A stretch of 48,647 bases of DNA from HGM04593 sp964512955 (GTDB taxonomy: Bacteria; Bacteroidota; Bacteroidia; Bacteroidales; Bacteroidaceae), in assembly GCA_964512955.1 (NCBI GenBank), contig CAZEKX010000007.1:1-48647 (forward strand), given 5' to 3'. Below the pieces are notes generated by a model. It did not search any database. It saw only the letters and a program-made list of their open reading frames with translations, and was not told the DNA's origin. Below, one piece after another: positions 26,429 through 35,551 of this stretch (its first letter is position 1; each line of letters opens with the position of its first letter). The position numbers and the translations under genes were made by a program.

Positions 26429-27689
26429 TATCGGATATAATCTCTTTATATATATTTGTTAGGTCTTTCGTTATTTTCTCTCTGTTGTGACGTCCTTGTG
26501 CTGTTTCTCGTGCTTTAGTTCCCATGTTTATGGCAGTTTGATAATTGTTTATACACGAAATAATAGCCCCACATAAATTGTAAGGATCGCCATCTTGTAT
26601 AACAATTCCTTCTATCCCATCTTTAATCATCGATGATGTCCCACCTGCCATTGATGCAATTATAGGCATACCAAGCAACATTGCTTCGCACAAACTGTTT
26701 GGGCTGTTTTCTATATGGCTAACTTGAATGTATATGTGTGAGATATTCATAATGCTAAGCATCTCATTTGCAGTTTTTTTTCCATGAAATGTAATGTTAA
26801 TGCCCTCGCTTTTATACTTCAAAATTTTCTCGGTCAATTTTACAATAGAGTCATCATTGTTTAAACCAATAACGTGCCAATTAAACTTATATCCTATTTG
26901 CGTTAGTTGATATGCTGTTCGGTATAAAGTTTCAACACCTTTGTATATACCGGAACTAATGGTGGTTACAATATGAATAGTATCATTGTTCTGCGGTCTT
27001 TTCCATATTGTTTCATAGAACTCATTACGCATTATTTCGTTACAAGAAAAATATCTTCTTTTGGGATTAACCGATAATGTACAATTAGCATCCCAAGTAG
27101 TTCTACCTATAATGTTTTTACAATTCTGTAAAATTAATTGTTCCCTTTTTACGTTTCTAATAAAATTACGTTCTGTATTTTCAATGCCATTAAACAGAAT
27201 CTTATGTGTAATGGATTCGTGTCTGTTTATTAAACTTTTGGGATACCCGGAGAATAATTTAATGTATATTGAGGATAAGAACCCTTGAATAGATATTACA
27301 ATAGGGATGTCAAGATTCTTTGTACAGAGTAATCCGAAGTTTTCTTCAGTACCATGTATGTGAATAAGTTCTGGTTGTACTTTATTTACAATATCAACGC
27401 ATTTTATAATTTCATTTTCATTGATTCTATTTGAAAATGATTTTTTTATTCTGTATAAAAAACGTTCAAGTTTACTTGCTGTACCAGTTCTGTAAATGGG
27501 GAAAAAGCGTATGTTTTTGTATTCAAACGGTTGTATATTATCGTGCCAGTAAAAAGCAATACTTAAATTCACGTTCTGCACGTTTGACATTTTTTGTGAT
27601 AATGCATATAACCATCCTCCAGATGAAACGCTTTTTGTTAATTTATCAAGTGCAACACAAGGGGTGTTTGTAAACCAAAGAATATTCAT
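26421..27689 (-). CDS. GT4-family glycosyltransferase
   Basis: 422 aa, GT-B fold. Begins I-L-W-F-T-N-T-P-C-V-A and shows I-H-I-H-G-T-E in the N-terminal half; the C-terminal half has G-I-Y-K-G-V-E-T (where many relatives have a GR motif), the H-V-I-G strand and E-x7-E as E-N-S-P-N-S-L-C-E near 339-347. It is slightly longer than the other GT4 genes of the locus. Donor and acceptor are unknown. It overlaps the next acyltransferase gene. Confidence 0.87.
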   Translation of the reverse strand: MNILWFTNTPCVALDKLTKSVSSGGWLYALSQKMSNVQNVNLSIAFYWHDNIQPFEYKNIRFFPIYRTGTASKLERFLYRIKKSFSNRINENEIIKCVDIVNKVQPELIHIHGTEENFGLLCTKNLDIPIVISIQGFLSSIYIKLFSGYPKSLINRHESITHKILFNGIENTERNFIRNVKREQLILQNCKNIIGRTTWDANCTLSVNPKRRYFSCNEIMRNEFYETIWKRPQNNDTIHIVTTISSGIYKGVETLYRTAYQLTQIGYKFNWHVIGLNNDDSIVKLTEKILKYKSEGINITFHGKKTANEMLSIMNISHIYIQVSHIENSPNSLCEAMLLGMPIIASMAGGTSSMIKDGIEGIVIQDGDPYNLCGAIISCINNYQTAINMGTKARETAQGRHNREKITKDLTNIYKEIISDNE

Positions 27690-27752
27690 TGTTTTTTTAG
27701 AACTTTATTGTTGAATTTTATACTCTTTTATCTTGCGATATAATTATTTATT

Positions 27753-28715
27753 TCATAGTGTTTTTTTGATTTTTATTTTTAATACAAAATCTTTAATAAT
27801 AAATGGAATGAATTTATTTAAATAAAAACTTAATAAGCTATCTCCTTTTGTGTTAGAAATAGGAAAGTTGTCGTAATATTTTTTTCTCTCCTTATATTTA
27901 TGATATATATAACATACTATAATTGACTTTTTTACTTTGTATATATAGTATTTATATTGTTTCTCCCGTTCTATGGGACTATCACCGACTAAATATTCTC
28001 TTATTTTTAACTCTTCTTTTGCTGCGTGAAGTACCATATATGGATTTTTGACATCGCTTAGAGAATTATTATTTCTTATGTTGTAATGGTATAATGGTTT
28101 ATTTAAGATATACATTGATTTACACATTTTAAACGCTTGATATGTTAAAACGTGATCTTCGCACCAACATAGATTTTCATTAAAATGTAATTTCTTTATA
28201 ATACTACTTTTATATAGTGTGTTCCAAATAAAACCAGAATATCTAGATTCATCATTAATGTAAAGCATTGTTTTAGGAGAGTCTAATATGTGAATTTTGT
28301 CGCTTACAGTTGTTTCTTGTTTGTTACAATATTCTGTGTAATATCCCCATTTAATGATTTCAACTTTATTGTTTAATATAATCTTAATGCATTCTTCTAA
28401 TAGATTATTTTCAATCCAATCATCACTGTCTACAAATGTAATATACTCTCCTTTAGCATTATCAATTCCTAGATTACGTGCTCTGCTAGGACCTTCATTT
28501 TTCTTGTGAAAAACTCGTATGCGTGAATCTTTTTCAGCGTATTTATCGCAAATTGTACCAGAATTGTCGAGGCTGCCATCATCTATCAGTAGCAGTTCAA
28601 AATTTGTGTATGTTTGATTAAGTATGCTGTTAAGACAGTTCTTTAAATATTTTTCAACGTTATATATAGGTACAATTATAGAAAAAACAGGCGAGTTTGT
28701 TTTGTTTGCTTCCAT
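27753..28715 (-). CDS. GT2-family glycosyltransferase
   Basis: 320 aa, GT-A fold. F-S-I-I-V-P-I-Y-N-V-E-K-Y-L start, L-L-I-D-D-G-S-L-D-N-S-G and T-F-V-D-S-D-D-W metal site near 93-100. The N-terminal third is close in sequence to the GT2 at 29909-30877, while the C-terminal parts differ, as expected for paralogues with different acceptors. Both share the linking phrase I-C-D-x-Y-A-x-K-D-S-R-I-R-V. It is followed after 63 bp by the GT4 gene at 26421-27689. Confidence 0.88.
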   Translation of the reverse strand: MEANKTNSPVFSIIVPIYNVEKYLKNCLNSILNQTYTNFELLLIDDGSLDNSGTICDKYAEKDSRIRVFHKKNEGPSRARNLGIDNAKGEYITFVDSDDWIENNLLEECIKIILNNKVEIIKWGYYTEYCNKQETTVSDKIHILDSPKTMLYINDESRYSGFIWNTLYKSSIIKKLHFNENLCWCEDHVLTYQAFKMCKSMYILNKPLYHYNIRNNNSLSDVKNPYMVLHAAKEELKIREYLVGDSPIEREKQYKYYIYKVKKSIIVCYIYHKYKERKKYYDNFPISNTKGDSLLSFYLNKFIPFIIKDFVLKIKIKKTL

Positions 28716-28730
28716 TTATTGTTATCTTTC

Positions 28731-29894
28731 TTAATTTATACTATATAACTCTATAAATAATTTATGCCATTTTTTTGTAACTTCTTCTAGAGAGAATTTT
28801 TTAGATTTTATAATGGCATTTTTGCTAATTAGAATTTGCTCTTCAAGTGGCATATTTATATATTTATAAATTTTATTTGCGTATTCTTCTGTGTTGAAAT
28901 GGGGAATAATATATCCATTCTTACCATTGTCTATTATATCATATATAGATATAAAACTATCAAAAGCAAATGGTATAACACCAAATGACATCGCTTCAGG
29001 AAGAACAAGAGGTAGACCTTCAAACTTTGACGTTGAACAAAGTATTGTTGATTTTTGGTAGAACTCTTGAATATCGCTTGTGAAATTATGTAACTCAATT
29101 CTTTTAAGTTTTCTGTTATTTATTTCTTTAACTAAATAATCTTTAAGTTCTCCATTACCTACAATTTGTAGTTTCCAATTTTGCGGTAGTTTTTTTTCTA
29201 ATATCGTCCATAAATCAATTAGGTATTCTATTCCTTTCTCTTTTACAAGACGACCTACAAATAAAATGTTTTTTTCTTTCTGTATATCTATATTAATCGT
29301 ATTTGCTATTGGATTTGTTATTGATAAAACTTTAGAACTTTCGATATTGTAATTCTCTTTTAAAATAGTTCTATACCTAGGAGAAAGTAATATGTAGCGG
29401 TCCGATACTTTAATAAGTTTTTCTCTCCTACTTTTTTCATTTAAATATAATCTTCTTCTTTTGTATGGAATTAATAGTCGCCTTATTAAATCTTTAGGTG
29501 TATATTTTAATTTATTGCAATATTCGATATGATTTTTTATGAAACAGTCAGGTGTATTATGCTCAACTGTAATAATTTTTGTTTTATTTTTATTAACAAC
29601 ATCTAATAAATATTCTATATGGGTATAACTGTCTTGGAATATAACTATTTGAATGTTATTACTTTTTAGCAGTTCATTAAATTCTGCTTTTATGTCGTTG
29701 GGGGTCTTATATGATGTTATAATTGTTTTATAGTAAGTTGACAAGAATTGCGTTTCTTCAGTTTCTTGCTTTATCAAAGAATAAATCCATATATTATGAT
29801 TATATTTTCGATTTAGTTCTTTTGCAAGCAATTGAGTTACCTTTTCTATACCACCATAACCAATAAATCTGTGAACTAGAAATAAAATATTCAT
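28731..29894 (-). CDS. GT4-family glycosyltransferase
   Basis: 387 aa, GT-B fold. H-R-F-I-G-Y-G-G-I-E-K-V near the start is the phosphate-side glycine loop; the C-terminal half has F-V-G-R-L-V-K-E-K-G-I-E near 214-225, I-V-G-N-G-E-L, and the E-x7-E motif E-G-L-P-L-V-L-P-E near 292-300. It sits 14 bp from the upstream GT2 gene and 15 bp from the next, in a run of densely packed transferases. Sugar specificity is unknown. Confidence 0.88.
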   Translation of the reverse strand: MNILFLVHRFIGYGGIEKVTQLLAKELNRKYNHNIWIYSLIKQETEETQFLSTYYKTIITSYKTPNDIKAEFNELLKSNNIQIVIFQDSYTHIEYLLDVVNKNKTKIITVEHNTPDCFIKNHIEYCNKLKYTPKDLIRRLLIPYKRRRLYLNEKSRREKLIKVSDRYILLSPRYRTILKENYNIESSKVLSITNPIANTINIDIQKEKNILFVGRLVKEKGIEYLIDLWTILEKKLPQNWKLQIVGNGELKDYLVKEINNRKLKRIELHNFTSDIQEFYQKSTILCSTSKFEGLPLVLPEAMSFGVIPFAFDSFISIYDIIDNGKNGYIIPHFNTEEYANKIYKYINMPLEEQILISKNAIIKSKKFSLEEVTKKWHKLFIELYSIN

Positions 29895-29908
29895 CTGTTG
29901 ATTCTTTA

Positions 29909-30877
29909 TTATTGTTTGTTGATTATTTTCTTTATAAATGTTTTAAAATAGATTAGTTTTTTATAAAAATAACAACTTAATGGATTATGACAACTTAGTG
30001 CAATTTTTATTGAGAACTTTATTTGTTGATTATTTTCTTTTATATCCTTTAATAGTTGTTTGTGAAAAGGAAGTATATGCCAAATATTACATGTTATGTA
30101 ATGTTGATGTATTTCCATAATATTTGATAAGCGAAATGTTATGGTTTCTGCTAAATATTTTGTGTACTGTGTATGTGGAATAGATTCTTTATAATAATAA
30201 TAATAATAATATTCGTAGTTAAAATCTCTTTTAAAATTTGTTGTACAATTTGTAGGATTATCAATGTAATAAAAATATACGCTTTTATCTATTATTTTAA
30301 TATCTTTTTGTGCTGAAAATGCTAATCTGATATTCATTAATAAATCTTCGCCCATGTAAATATCTCGTGGAATATCAAATGTAAACTCGTTAAATAAATG
30401 TTTACGAAATAGTTTGCAATATGGTCCTGTATGAATAAACATTCTAATAAGAGTTTCACGTCTATATTGGTAGATATTTAATATTTGTTCTTTATAACAT
30501 TTAATTGCACCTGTACTTGTTGTATATCCTCCAATAACAATATCAATACCTTTTGTTATTTCTGTAACCAAATCGTTCAATGCCGTTATTGGCAAATAAT
30601 CATCAGCATCAACAAAAGTAAGATATTCGCTTATACAATTTTCTACACCAGTAGCTCTTGCTTTTGTTACCCCCCCGTTTTCTTTGTGAATAACTCTTAT
30701 ACGTGAATCCTTTTTAGCATATTCATCGCAAATTGCTCCACTACCATCGGGGCTACCATCGTCTATCAATAATAATTCAAAGTCTTTAAATGTTTGAGTA
30801 AGTATACTATTAATACAACGATGCAAATATTCTTCTGCCTTATATATTGGTACAATAACGGAAATTTTTGGATTCAT
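29909..30877 (-). CDS. GT2-family glycosyltransferase
   Basis: 322 aa, GT-A fold, with I-S-V-I-V-P-I-Y-K-A-E-E-Y-L start, L-L-I-D-D-G-S-P-D-G-S-G, a G-G-V-T-K-A-R turn, and T-F-V-D-A-D-D-Y metal site near 90-98. The G-G-V codons are written with seven consecutive G on the coding strand (30670-30676). It is the first gene after repeat module A (30909-31086), so that element forms its leader. A Tyr-rich segment near 215-230 is simple-sequence-like. Confidence 0.88.
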   Translation of the reverse strand: MNPKISVIVPIYKAEEYLHRCINSILTQTFKDFELLLIDDGSPDGSGAICDEYAKKDSRIRVIHKENGGVTKARATGVENCISEYLTFVDADDYLPITALNDLVTEITKGIDIVIGGYTTSTGAIKCYKEQILNIYQYRRETLIRMFIHTGPYCKLFRKHLFNEFTFDIPRDIYMGEDLLMNIRLAFSAQKDIKIIDKSVYFYYIDNPTNCTTNFKRDFNYEYYYYYYYKESIPHTQYTKYLAETITFRLSNIMEIHQHYITCNIWHILPFHKQLLKDIKENNQQIKFSIKIALSCHNPLSCYFYKKLIYFKTFIKKIINKQ

Positions 30878-30908
30878 TTATTTGTATATTTTTTATTTTT
30901 AAAAGAGA

Positions 30909-31086
30909 GGTGTAGTTTATCATAGATTACTTACCGGTAAGGCATCGCCAAACGCCCTGAACTATGCAATCAATGATACCTACACCTCATGGGAGGCATT
31001 TACTTACTTATTGGGAACATAGTTACTTGTGTGTTAAATTTTGGCGAATTTTCCGGTAACAACCCCAAAAAGTAAATGCTTTGTAT
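30909..31086. repeat. Intergenic module A, copy 1
   Basis: About 178 bp, shared with copies at 36779-36955 and 41535-41715. Left domain: GGTGTAG..TATCAT at the start pairs with ATGATA.CTACACC about 75 bp later; inside, AGGC and GCC(C)T can form a small stem. Right domain: GCATTTACTT pairs with AAGTAAATGC at the end, and GGG..GTTAC with GTAAC..CCC inside. It fills the gap between the pyruvyl transferase and the GT2 gene and is transcribed as their spacer. No ORF is present. Confidence 0.85.
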
Positions 31087-31142
31087 CTGTTATATTAATT
31101 ATAGTTTATAATACTATGTTTACGACTGCTAAAATAGTGTTT

Positions 31143-32261
31143 TTATATATTCTTTACAAGAAAATCTATCGATTTTTTTTGCCATTTCCTTTTAATTGAA
31201 TTAACCTGCTCCCAATTTATAGTAGCATTTGGGTTGATATTTTGTAAATTGTTTATATCAACTCTTCGCTCTTCGAGGTTGAATAGTTTCAATAATGAAT
31301 CGAAACGAGCATTTCCACGTTCTCTATTCTCAATAACCCAAAACGGTTTGTTAAAGATTATGGAAAACACACAACCATGGAATGAGTCGGTTAGTACCAT
31401 CTTTGCATCCATAAATGCACGAATCCATTTTGTGGGTGATGGTACTATATAGTCTTCTATATTACTGTTTTTATTAATTAGTCCACTTTTGGGGGCTTTT
31501 ACTTCGAATGATGTATATTGTAGTTTATCTTCAAATTCCTTTCTTATGGTTATTTTTTCTTCATTGTTGTCGAGTATGTAGCAAAATAAATCTCCATCGA
31601 TAGCCTCTTCTCCCTTATTGTTTGCAAGTTTTTCGTATTCTTCTTTTTCTAATAACATGGTTGGGTCGAGCAAATGTTCTGCATATACCCCCAAATATTG
31701 TTTGCATAGTGCAACACCGCTGTCTTCGCGAACAGAAATCGCATTGAACTGTTTTGCAAGTTCAGCACATTTTGCAGTCTCTTCTTCGCTATATTCCCAA
31801 TTGGATACTCCAAACGAGGCTGCATAGGCTATGCGCTTGATTGCTTTATTGCTTTTGCAAAAATCTAAAAAGTCATTATAAATACAAGGTGAATAGCATG
31901 GACGCCAAACTTGGTCTGAACCTACTATATATGTATTAAATTTATTTTTATCTATAATTTTAATAATTTCTTTATTATTATAAACAGTTTCTGTTACCTT
32001 TATATATTTCCTGGTAAAATCTTTGCATTTATATCTTATTACTTTAATTTCTCTATCGGTTGGAGAATGGTTCTTGCCAAGTAAATTTTTTATAGAGGTT
32101 TTGATGTTATGACGTAATGATGTAAGAAACGACATTTGACAATCTCTTCTTATAGTGCATGAATCATGTCCCAACTTTTTCAGAACCTGCTGTAAAGCAT
32201 AATTTTGTAGTAAACCGCCATAGTTCGTATGTAACGGTTGGGTTATTATTCCTATTTTCAT
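31143..32261 (-). CDS. Polysaccharide pyruvyl transferase family protein
   Basis: 372 aa, PF04230. It would add a pyruvate ketal from phosphoenolpyruvate to a sugar, giving the glycan a negative charge; some family members have other roles. Seen: N-Y-G-G-L-L-Q-N-Y-A-L-Q near the start, G-S-D-Q-V-W-R-P in the middle, and D-S-F-H-G-C-V-F-S-I-I-F in the C-terminal part, all typical. It directly follows the FrhB-like Fe-S gene after 11 bp; these two are often neighbours in Bacteroidales capsule loci. Confidence 0.88.
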   Translation of the reverse strand: MKIGIITQPLHTNYGGLLQNYALQQVLKKLGHDSCTIRRDCQMSFLTSLRHNIKTSIKNLLGKNHSPTDREIKVIRYKCKDFTRKYIKVTETVYNNKEIIKIIDKNKFNTYIVGSDQVWRPCYSPCIYNDFLDFCKSNKAIKRIAYAASFGVSNWEYSEEETAKCAELAKQFNAISVREDSGVALCKQYLGVYAEHLLDPTMLLEKEEYEKLANNKGEEAIDGDLFCYILDNNEEKITIRKEFEDKLQYTSFEVKAPKSGLINKNSNIEDYIVPSPTKWIRAFMDAKMVLTDSFHGCVFSIIFNKPFWVIENRERGNARFDSLLKLFNLEERRVDINNLQNINPNATINWEQVNSIKRKWQKKSIDFLVKNI

Positions 32262-32272
32262 ATATGAGAGAA

Positions 32273-33514
32273 TTATTTTATAATATGCAAAACTTGTAGA
32301 ACCCGTTTTGTTAATCTTTTTGCTTTTCTTTTAATTCTTATTACTAAACAGGGTTCTAACATTTTGTTTGTATAGGAATGAAAATTATTTGATTTATCCA
32401 AACATTTGAAATATTTATTACGATTTGGATGTGGTTTGCAATTACTGTAATATGCAGGATTATATTTTATTATATCCTGTATATTATATTGAGTGGTAAT
32501 ACAATATTCGAATGGAAAATCTTTTTTTCCTTTATTGGTATTTATCAGTACTGCGTCACAACCTTTGTCGTCATCAAATTCGGAGTTTATGATGTTTATA
32601 CCCCAAAAATCGGCAATGGTTATATCGCTGTGGCTTTTACCTGCTTTAGCAGGACATACATAGCACGATGGACGTAAAATCATATCGCTTAAGAATGCTC
32701 GCATATAGTCGTTTTTTCCGAACTCTTCGGAAAAAACGACTGTATTTTTTCCATCGTAGGTGGAAAAATTTAGTTTTAGAAGAAAACTGTATTTTTTCCA
32801 TCCGGATAACTTGCTTCGAAAACTTATAGTTTCGATGCAAGTCCTTTTATCTCCGCCAAAGGCGGAGCGAACTGAATTTTTTTCATCCGGATTATGCATC
32901 AATAGTTTGGAGCATATCTCATCGAGATATTTGCTCCAAACTTTGGGGCTTGGTACGCCATGGCATATTATATCTACAGTCAATAGATTGTCATATTCTT
33001 TGCGTAAAAAATTCTTTAAACCGGCAATTTGGCAAGGTGTACCACTGAACAAAACTTCTCTGCCTGTTTTTAGGAACTCTTCGGCTTGTTTGTAGGCGTT
33101 ACCAACAGTTGCTTGTACATATTTACTGCCTCGGAATGGGATAATACCCTCTTTTGTCTCGGTATAGTCGAATACCGGCATCCACATTTCGTTAAATTTT
33201 ACTCCAAATACTACACCGCCTTTTTCGATTATACCTTCGGCAAGTATAGTGAATATCCCTCCCGAGGAACTTGTAAGACGCACTTCTTCGTTTCTGTTTA
33301 TTGCAGCATATAAATTAAGCGGTTTGCATGGTTCGTTTTGGTTAATTACGGGACATACCTTTTCGCACAATCCGCAATCTATGCATATTTCGGAGTCTAC
33401 AAGGGGATACAGAAATCCTTCTTCGTCGGCTTGCATTGTTATGCATTGCTTGGGACAACGTTGTGCACATGCCGAGCAACCGCAGCAATCTTCCTTTTTA
33501 TTAATGTGAATCAT
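32273..33514 (-). CDS. Coenzyme F420 hydrogenase/dehydrogenase beta-subunit family Fe-S protein
   Basis: 413 aa. The N-terminus has two 4Fe-4S ferredoxin motifs (C-G-C-S-A-C-A-Q-R-C-P near 11-21 and C-I-D-C-G-L-C-E-K-V-C-P near 40-51), followed by FrhB/FdhB N- and C-terminal domains with G-T-P-C-Q-I-A-G-L near 165 and L-R-P-S-C-Y-V-C near 278. The organism has no F420 system visible here; such genes in glycan clusters are thought to carry out a flavin/Fe-S redox step, perhaps on a sugar. Its start overlaps the last base of the flippase stop. The coding stretch 32707-32942 holds a chain of hairpins (separate entry). Confidence 0.85.
   Translation of the reverse strand: MIHINKKEDCCGCSACAQRCPKQCITMQADEEGFLYPLVDSEICIDCGLCEKVCPVINQNEPCKPLNLYAAINRNEEVRLTSSSGGIFTILAEGIIEKGGVVFGVKFNEMWMPVFDYTETKEGIIPFRGSKYVQATVGNAYKQAEEFLKTGREVLFSGTPCQIAGLKNFLRKEYDNLLTVDIICHGVPSPKVWSKYLDEICSKLLMHNPDEKNSVRSAFGGDKRTCIETISFRSKLSGWKKYSFLLKLNFSTYDGKNTVVFSEEFGKNDYMRAFLSDMILRPSCYVCPAKAGKSHSDITIADFWGINIINSEFDDDKGCDAVLINTNKGKKDFPFEYCITTQYNIQDIIKYNPAYYSNCKPHPNRNKYFKCLDKSNNFHSYTNKMLEPCLVIRIKRKAKRLTKRVLQVLHIIK
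32707..32942. repeat. Chain of hairpins inside the FrhB-like coding sequence
   Basis: Six inverted repeats follow one another in 236 bp of coding DNA. The best are AGTCGTTTTTTCCGAA with its exact complement across a 3-nt loop (32707-32741); ACTTGC.TCGAAA pairing at 32809-32842 with a 3-nt loop and one mismatch; CTCCGCC/GGCGGAG with a 3-nt loop (32851-32867); and AGTTTGGAGCA..ATCTC with its complement across a 3-nt loop and a 2-nt bulge (32904-32942). Weaker ones lie at 32744-32770 and 32772-32788. The frame stays open throughout. Confidence 0.9.
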
Positions 33515-35046
33515 TATTTCCCAATAATCTTATTTTTAATTTTTTTAATATGTGTTATGATAATTCTTCTCTCCTCGATATTACATCCTTTGTAGTATAT
33601 TGTAAAGAGTGAAGATACAAAAGAAACTATACATATAATACAGAACCGGGTATAATTGGATTCCATTGTTATAAACAATAATAGTGGTGGCAGTGCCGAT
33701 ATAAATGTTACAACTATTAGATTAGAATATACATTGGTTATAAACTTGCGAACCGGTAGTTTAACCATTTTACGAAGAAAACAGAGACGTGCAACAAGGC
33801 ATAATTGTGATATTACTATTGCAACTATTACTGTTACCTCAGGGAAAATATGATAACGTAATAACATGTACGATATTGGGAAATTTAACAACAGTATTCC
33901 ACCTACAACTATTTGGTACGTTTTTATTTTGCCTGTGGCACTTTGTGCCGTAATAAGTGTTTGTGATACTATTTCGGCAAGGCTTAAAATAAGTACCAAA
34001 CGAGTAAAAAGTATTGTGTGTGCAGGAACCTCTCCTAACCAAATTTGTAGTATCTTTTCTACCTCAAAGAAAATTGGTATTGAAAGAAACATAAATAGAT
34101 AGTATGAGAACCGTGTACCCATAAATATTAAGTTATGCATTCTTTGTAGGTTGCCGGCTGCATAGTCTTTAATAATTTGTGGGTTAAGTGCAATTGTAAA
34201 ATTACTGATAAAACGTGTTACTATGCTGTTTATTTGCATTGCAATTCCTCGAGATGCATTTACCGCGGGTCCAGTAAAAAGGTTTATGGCTATGTTAACT
34301 CCTTGGTCCTTTAAAATTCCGGCAGTACATCCAATATAGTTCCATATTGCAAACCATGATATTTCCTTAAAAATATTTTTATCCCAAGTGAACTTATATG
34401 TGCATTCTTCGAACTTACGTTTACAATATAACCAGTATATAATCTGCGAAATAGTAATTGGTATTATATTAAGTATTGCAAAGAGTATAAGCCTATCGCC
34501 ATTGTAAAAGTCTATGGTTATTGCTATACTTAGTTTTGCAATGGCATCGAATATTGTCATATATGCAAATGCCGACATTTTTTCGTGTGCAATAATACAT
34601 GCATTGTATGGAACGGATAATAATCCAATAACAAAAGTTATAATAGAACATTGCAGTACCCAATTGGCAGCATATAATCTATCCGGTGATATTATCATTT
34701 TGTTGTTCAGAAACCATACTCCAACTGTTTCTATGGCAATTATTACTACTATTGCCAGTATTATATTTATATTTACAGAGGCAGCAAAAATCTTTCTCAG
34801 TTCTTGTTTGTCTCCTTTTCCTAATCCAAAAGTAATATATCTACTTGTTGAACTAGATAACGAGCCTGATATTAGTGAAAACATAGACACTAAACTGCCA
34901 ACGACATTGTTTATTCCGTAGTCGTCAACTCCTAATGCTTTTAGTATTACACGGCTAGTGTAAAAACTTATAAGCATCATAACAACCATTCTTATATAAA
35001 GAATAATTGTATTCTTGGCTATTCGTTTATTCTTGTTTTCTTCCAT
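33514..35046 (-). CDS. wzx: Wzx-type oligosaccharide flippase
   Basis: 510 aa with about 12-14 membrane helices in the MATE/MOP-like polysaccharide-transporter pattern. It would flip undecaprenyl-linked repeat units to the periplasm for the Wzy polymerase. The conserved start I-A-K-N-T-I-I-L-Y-I-R-M and the L-G-V-D-D-Y-G-I-N-N motif near 38-48 are typical. Its first residues, M-E-E-N-K-N-K, and about 45 bp of leader are shared with the GT4 gene at 35552-36685, pointing to a copied 5' end. Confidence 0.9.
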   Translation of the reverse strand: MEENKNKRIAKNTIILYIRMVVMMLISFYTSRVILKALGVDDYGINNVVGSLVSMFSLISGSLSSSTSRYITFGLGKGDKQELRKIFAASVNINIILAIVVIIAIETVGVWFLNNKMIISPDRLYAANWVLQCSIITFVIGLLSVPYNACIIAHEKMSAFAYMTIFDAIAKLSIAITIDFYNGDRLILFAILNIIPITISQIIYWLYCKRKFEECTYKFTWDKNIFKEISWFAIWNYIGCTAGILKDQGVNIAINLFTGPAVNASRGIAMQINSIVTRFISNFTIALNPQIIKDYAAGNLQRMHNLIFMGTRFSYYLFMFLSIPIFFEVEKILQIWLGEVPAHTILFTRLVLILSLAEIVSQTLITAQSATGKIKTYQIVVGGILLLNFPISYMLLRYHIFPEVTVIVAIVISQLCLVARLCFLRKMVKLPVRKFITNVYSNLIVVTFISALPPLLLFITMESNYTRFCIICIVSFVSSLFTIYYKGCNIEERRIIITHIKKIKNKIIGK

Positions 35047-35060
35047 TTATTAGAATCTTT

Positions 35061-35088
35061 ACCGCCTAGCCAAAAATGGCTAGGCGGT
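35061..35088 (-). promoter_or_regulatory. Leader hairpin module C, copy 1 (before wzx)
   Basis: A perfect 12-bp stem (ACCGCCTAGCCA and complement) with a 4-nt loop ends 14 bp before the wzx start codon. Copy 2 before the GT4 gene at 36685 has AACC/GGTT where this one has AGCC/GGCT, a paired change that preserves the stem. It lies close to where a ribosome binds, so it may affect translation. The rest of 35089-35162 is AT-rich with no other element. Confidence 0.75.
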
Positions 35089-35162
35089 GTGTTGCACTAT
35101 AATAGTACTGTAGTTTAAATTTAAATCACTCTCTTTATATCAAGATAATTATATGATATTTT

Positions 35163-35528
35163 TTAGTTATAAATTTCTGCAATATTGTTTTTTACAATAT
35201 TGCAGAAATTTTCCTCAAATGTTTTTAATGAGTATTTCTCTTTGAAGATTCTATATCCCTCTTTGCTCAATGATGTACACAGTTCCTTGTCTTTTATTAG
35301 TTTTTCTATAGCATTTGTTAATGATTGTACATCCTTACTATTGCAAATTATACCGTTTTGATTGTTTATAACAATGTCTGGGATACCTCCTTCGTCGGTT
35401 GTTATAACAGGTAGTTTGTATTGCATTGCTTCAAGTAGAACAAGTGGAAAGCATTCATTTTTATAATATGTGGGAAATATAAATACATCACATTTTCTAA
35501 ATATTCTATCTTTTTCTTTTCCAAACAT
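35163..35528 (-). pseudogene. C-terminal fragment of a GT4 glycosyltransferase
   Basis: 121 aa that correspond only to the nucleotide-sugar-binding C-terminal third of a GT4 enzyme: K-E-K-D-R-I-F-R-K-C-D-V-F-I-F-P-T, the E-x7-E motif E-C-F-P-L-V-L-L-E, and G-G-I-P-D-I-V. The acceptor domain is absent. The frame remains open upstream past the ATG through seven G residues (35555-35561) into the 3' end of the neighbouring GT4 gene, giving plausible GT sequence (G-G-V-K-Y-I-N-Y-L-G-S-M-F-G). A deletion probably fused the middle of a former gene to the end of the upstream paralogue, which it resembles. Function is unlikely. Confidence 0.8.
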
Positions 35529-35551
35529 GGAACCAAGGTAGTTAATATATT

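Noticed and set aside
27753..30877. Recent tandem duplication of the GT2-GT4 pair
   Set aside because: The two GT2 genes are similar only at the N-terminus and at the protein level, and the two GT4 genes (26421-27689 and 28731-29894) differ throughout, so the order reflects family abundance rather than a recent duplication.
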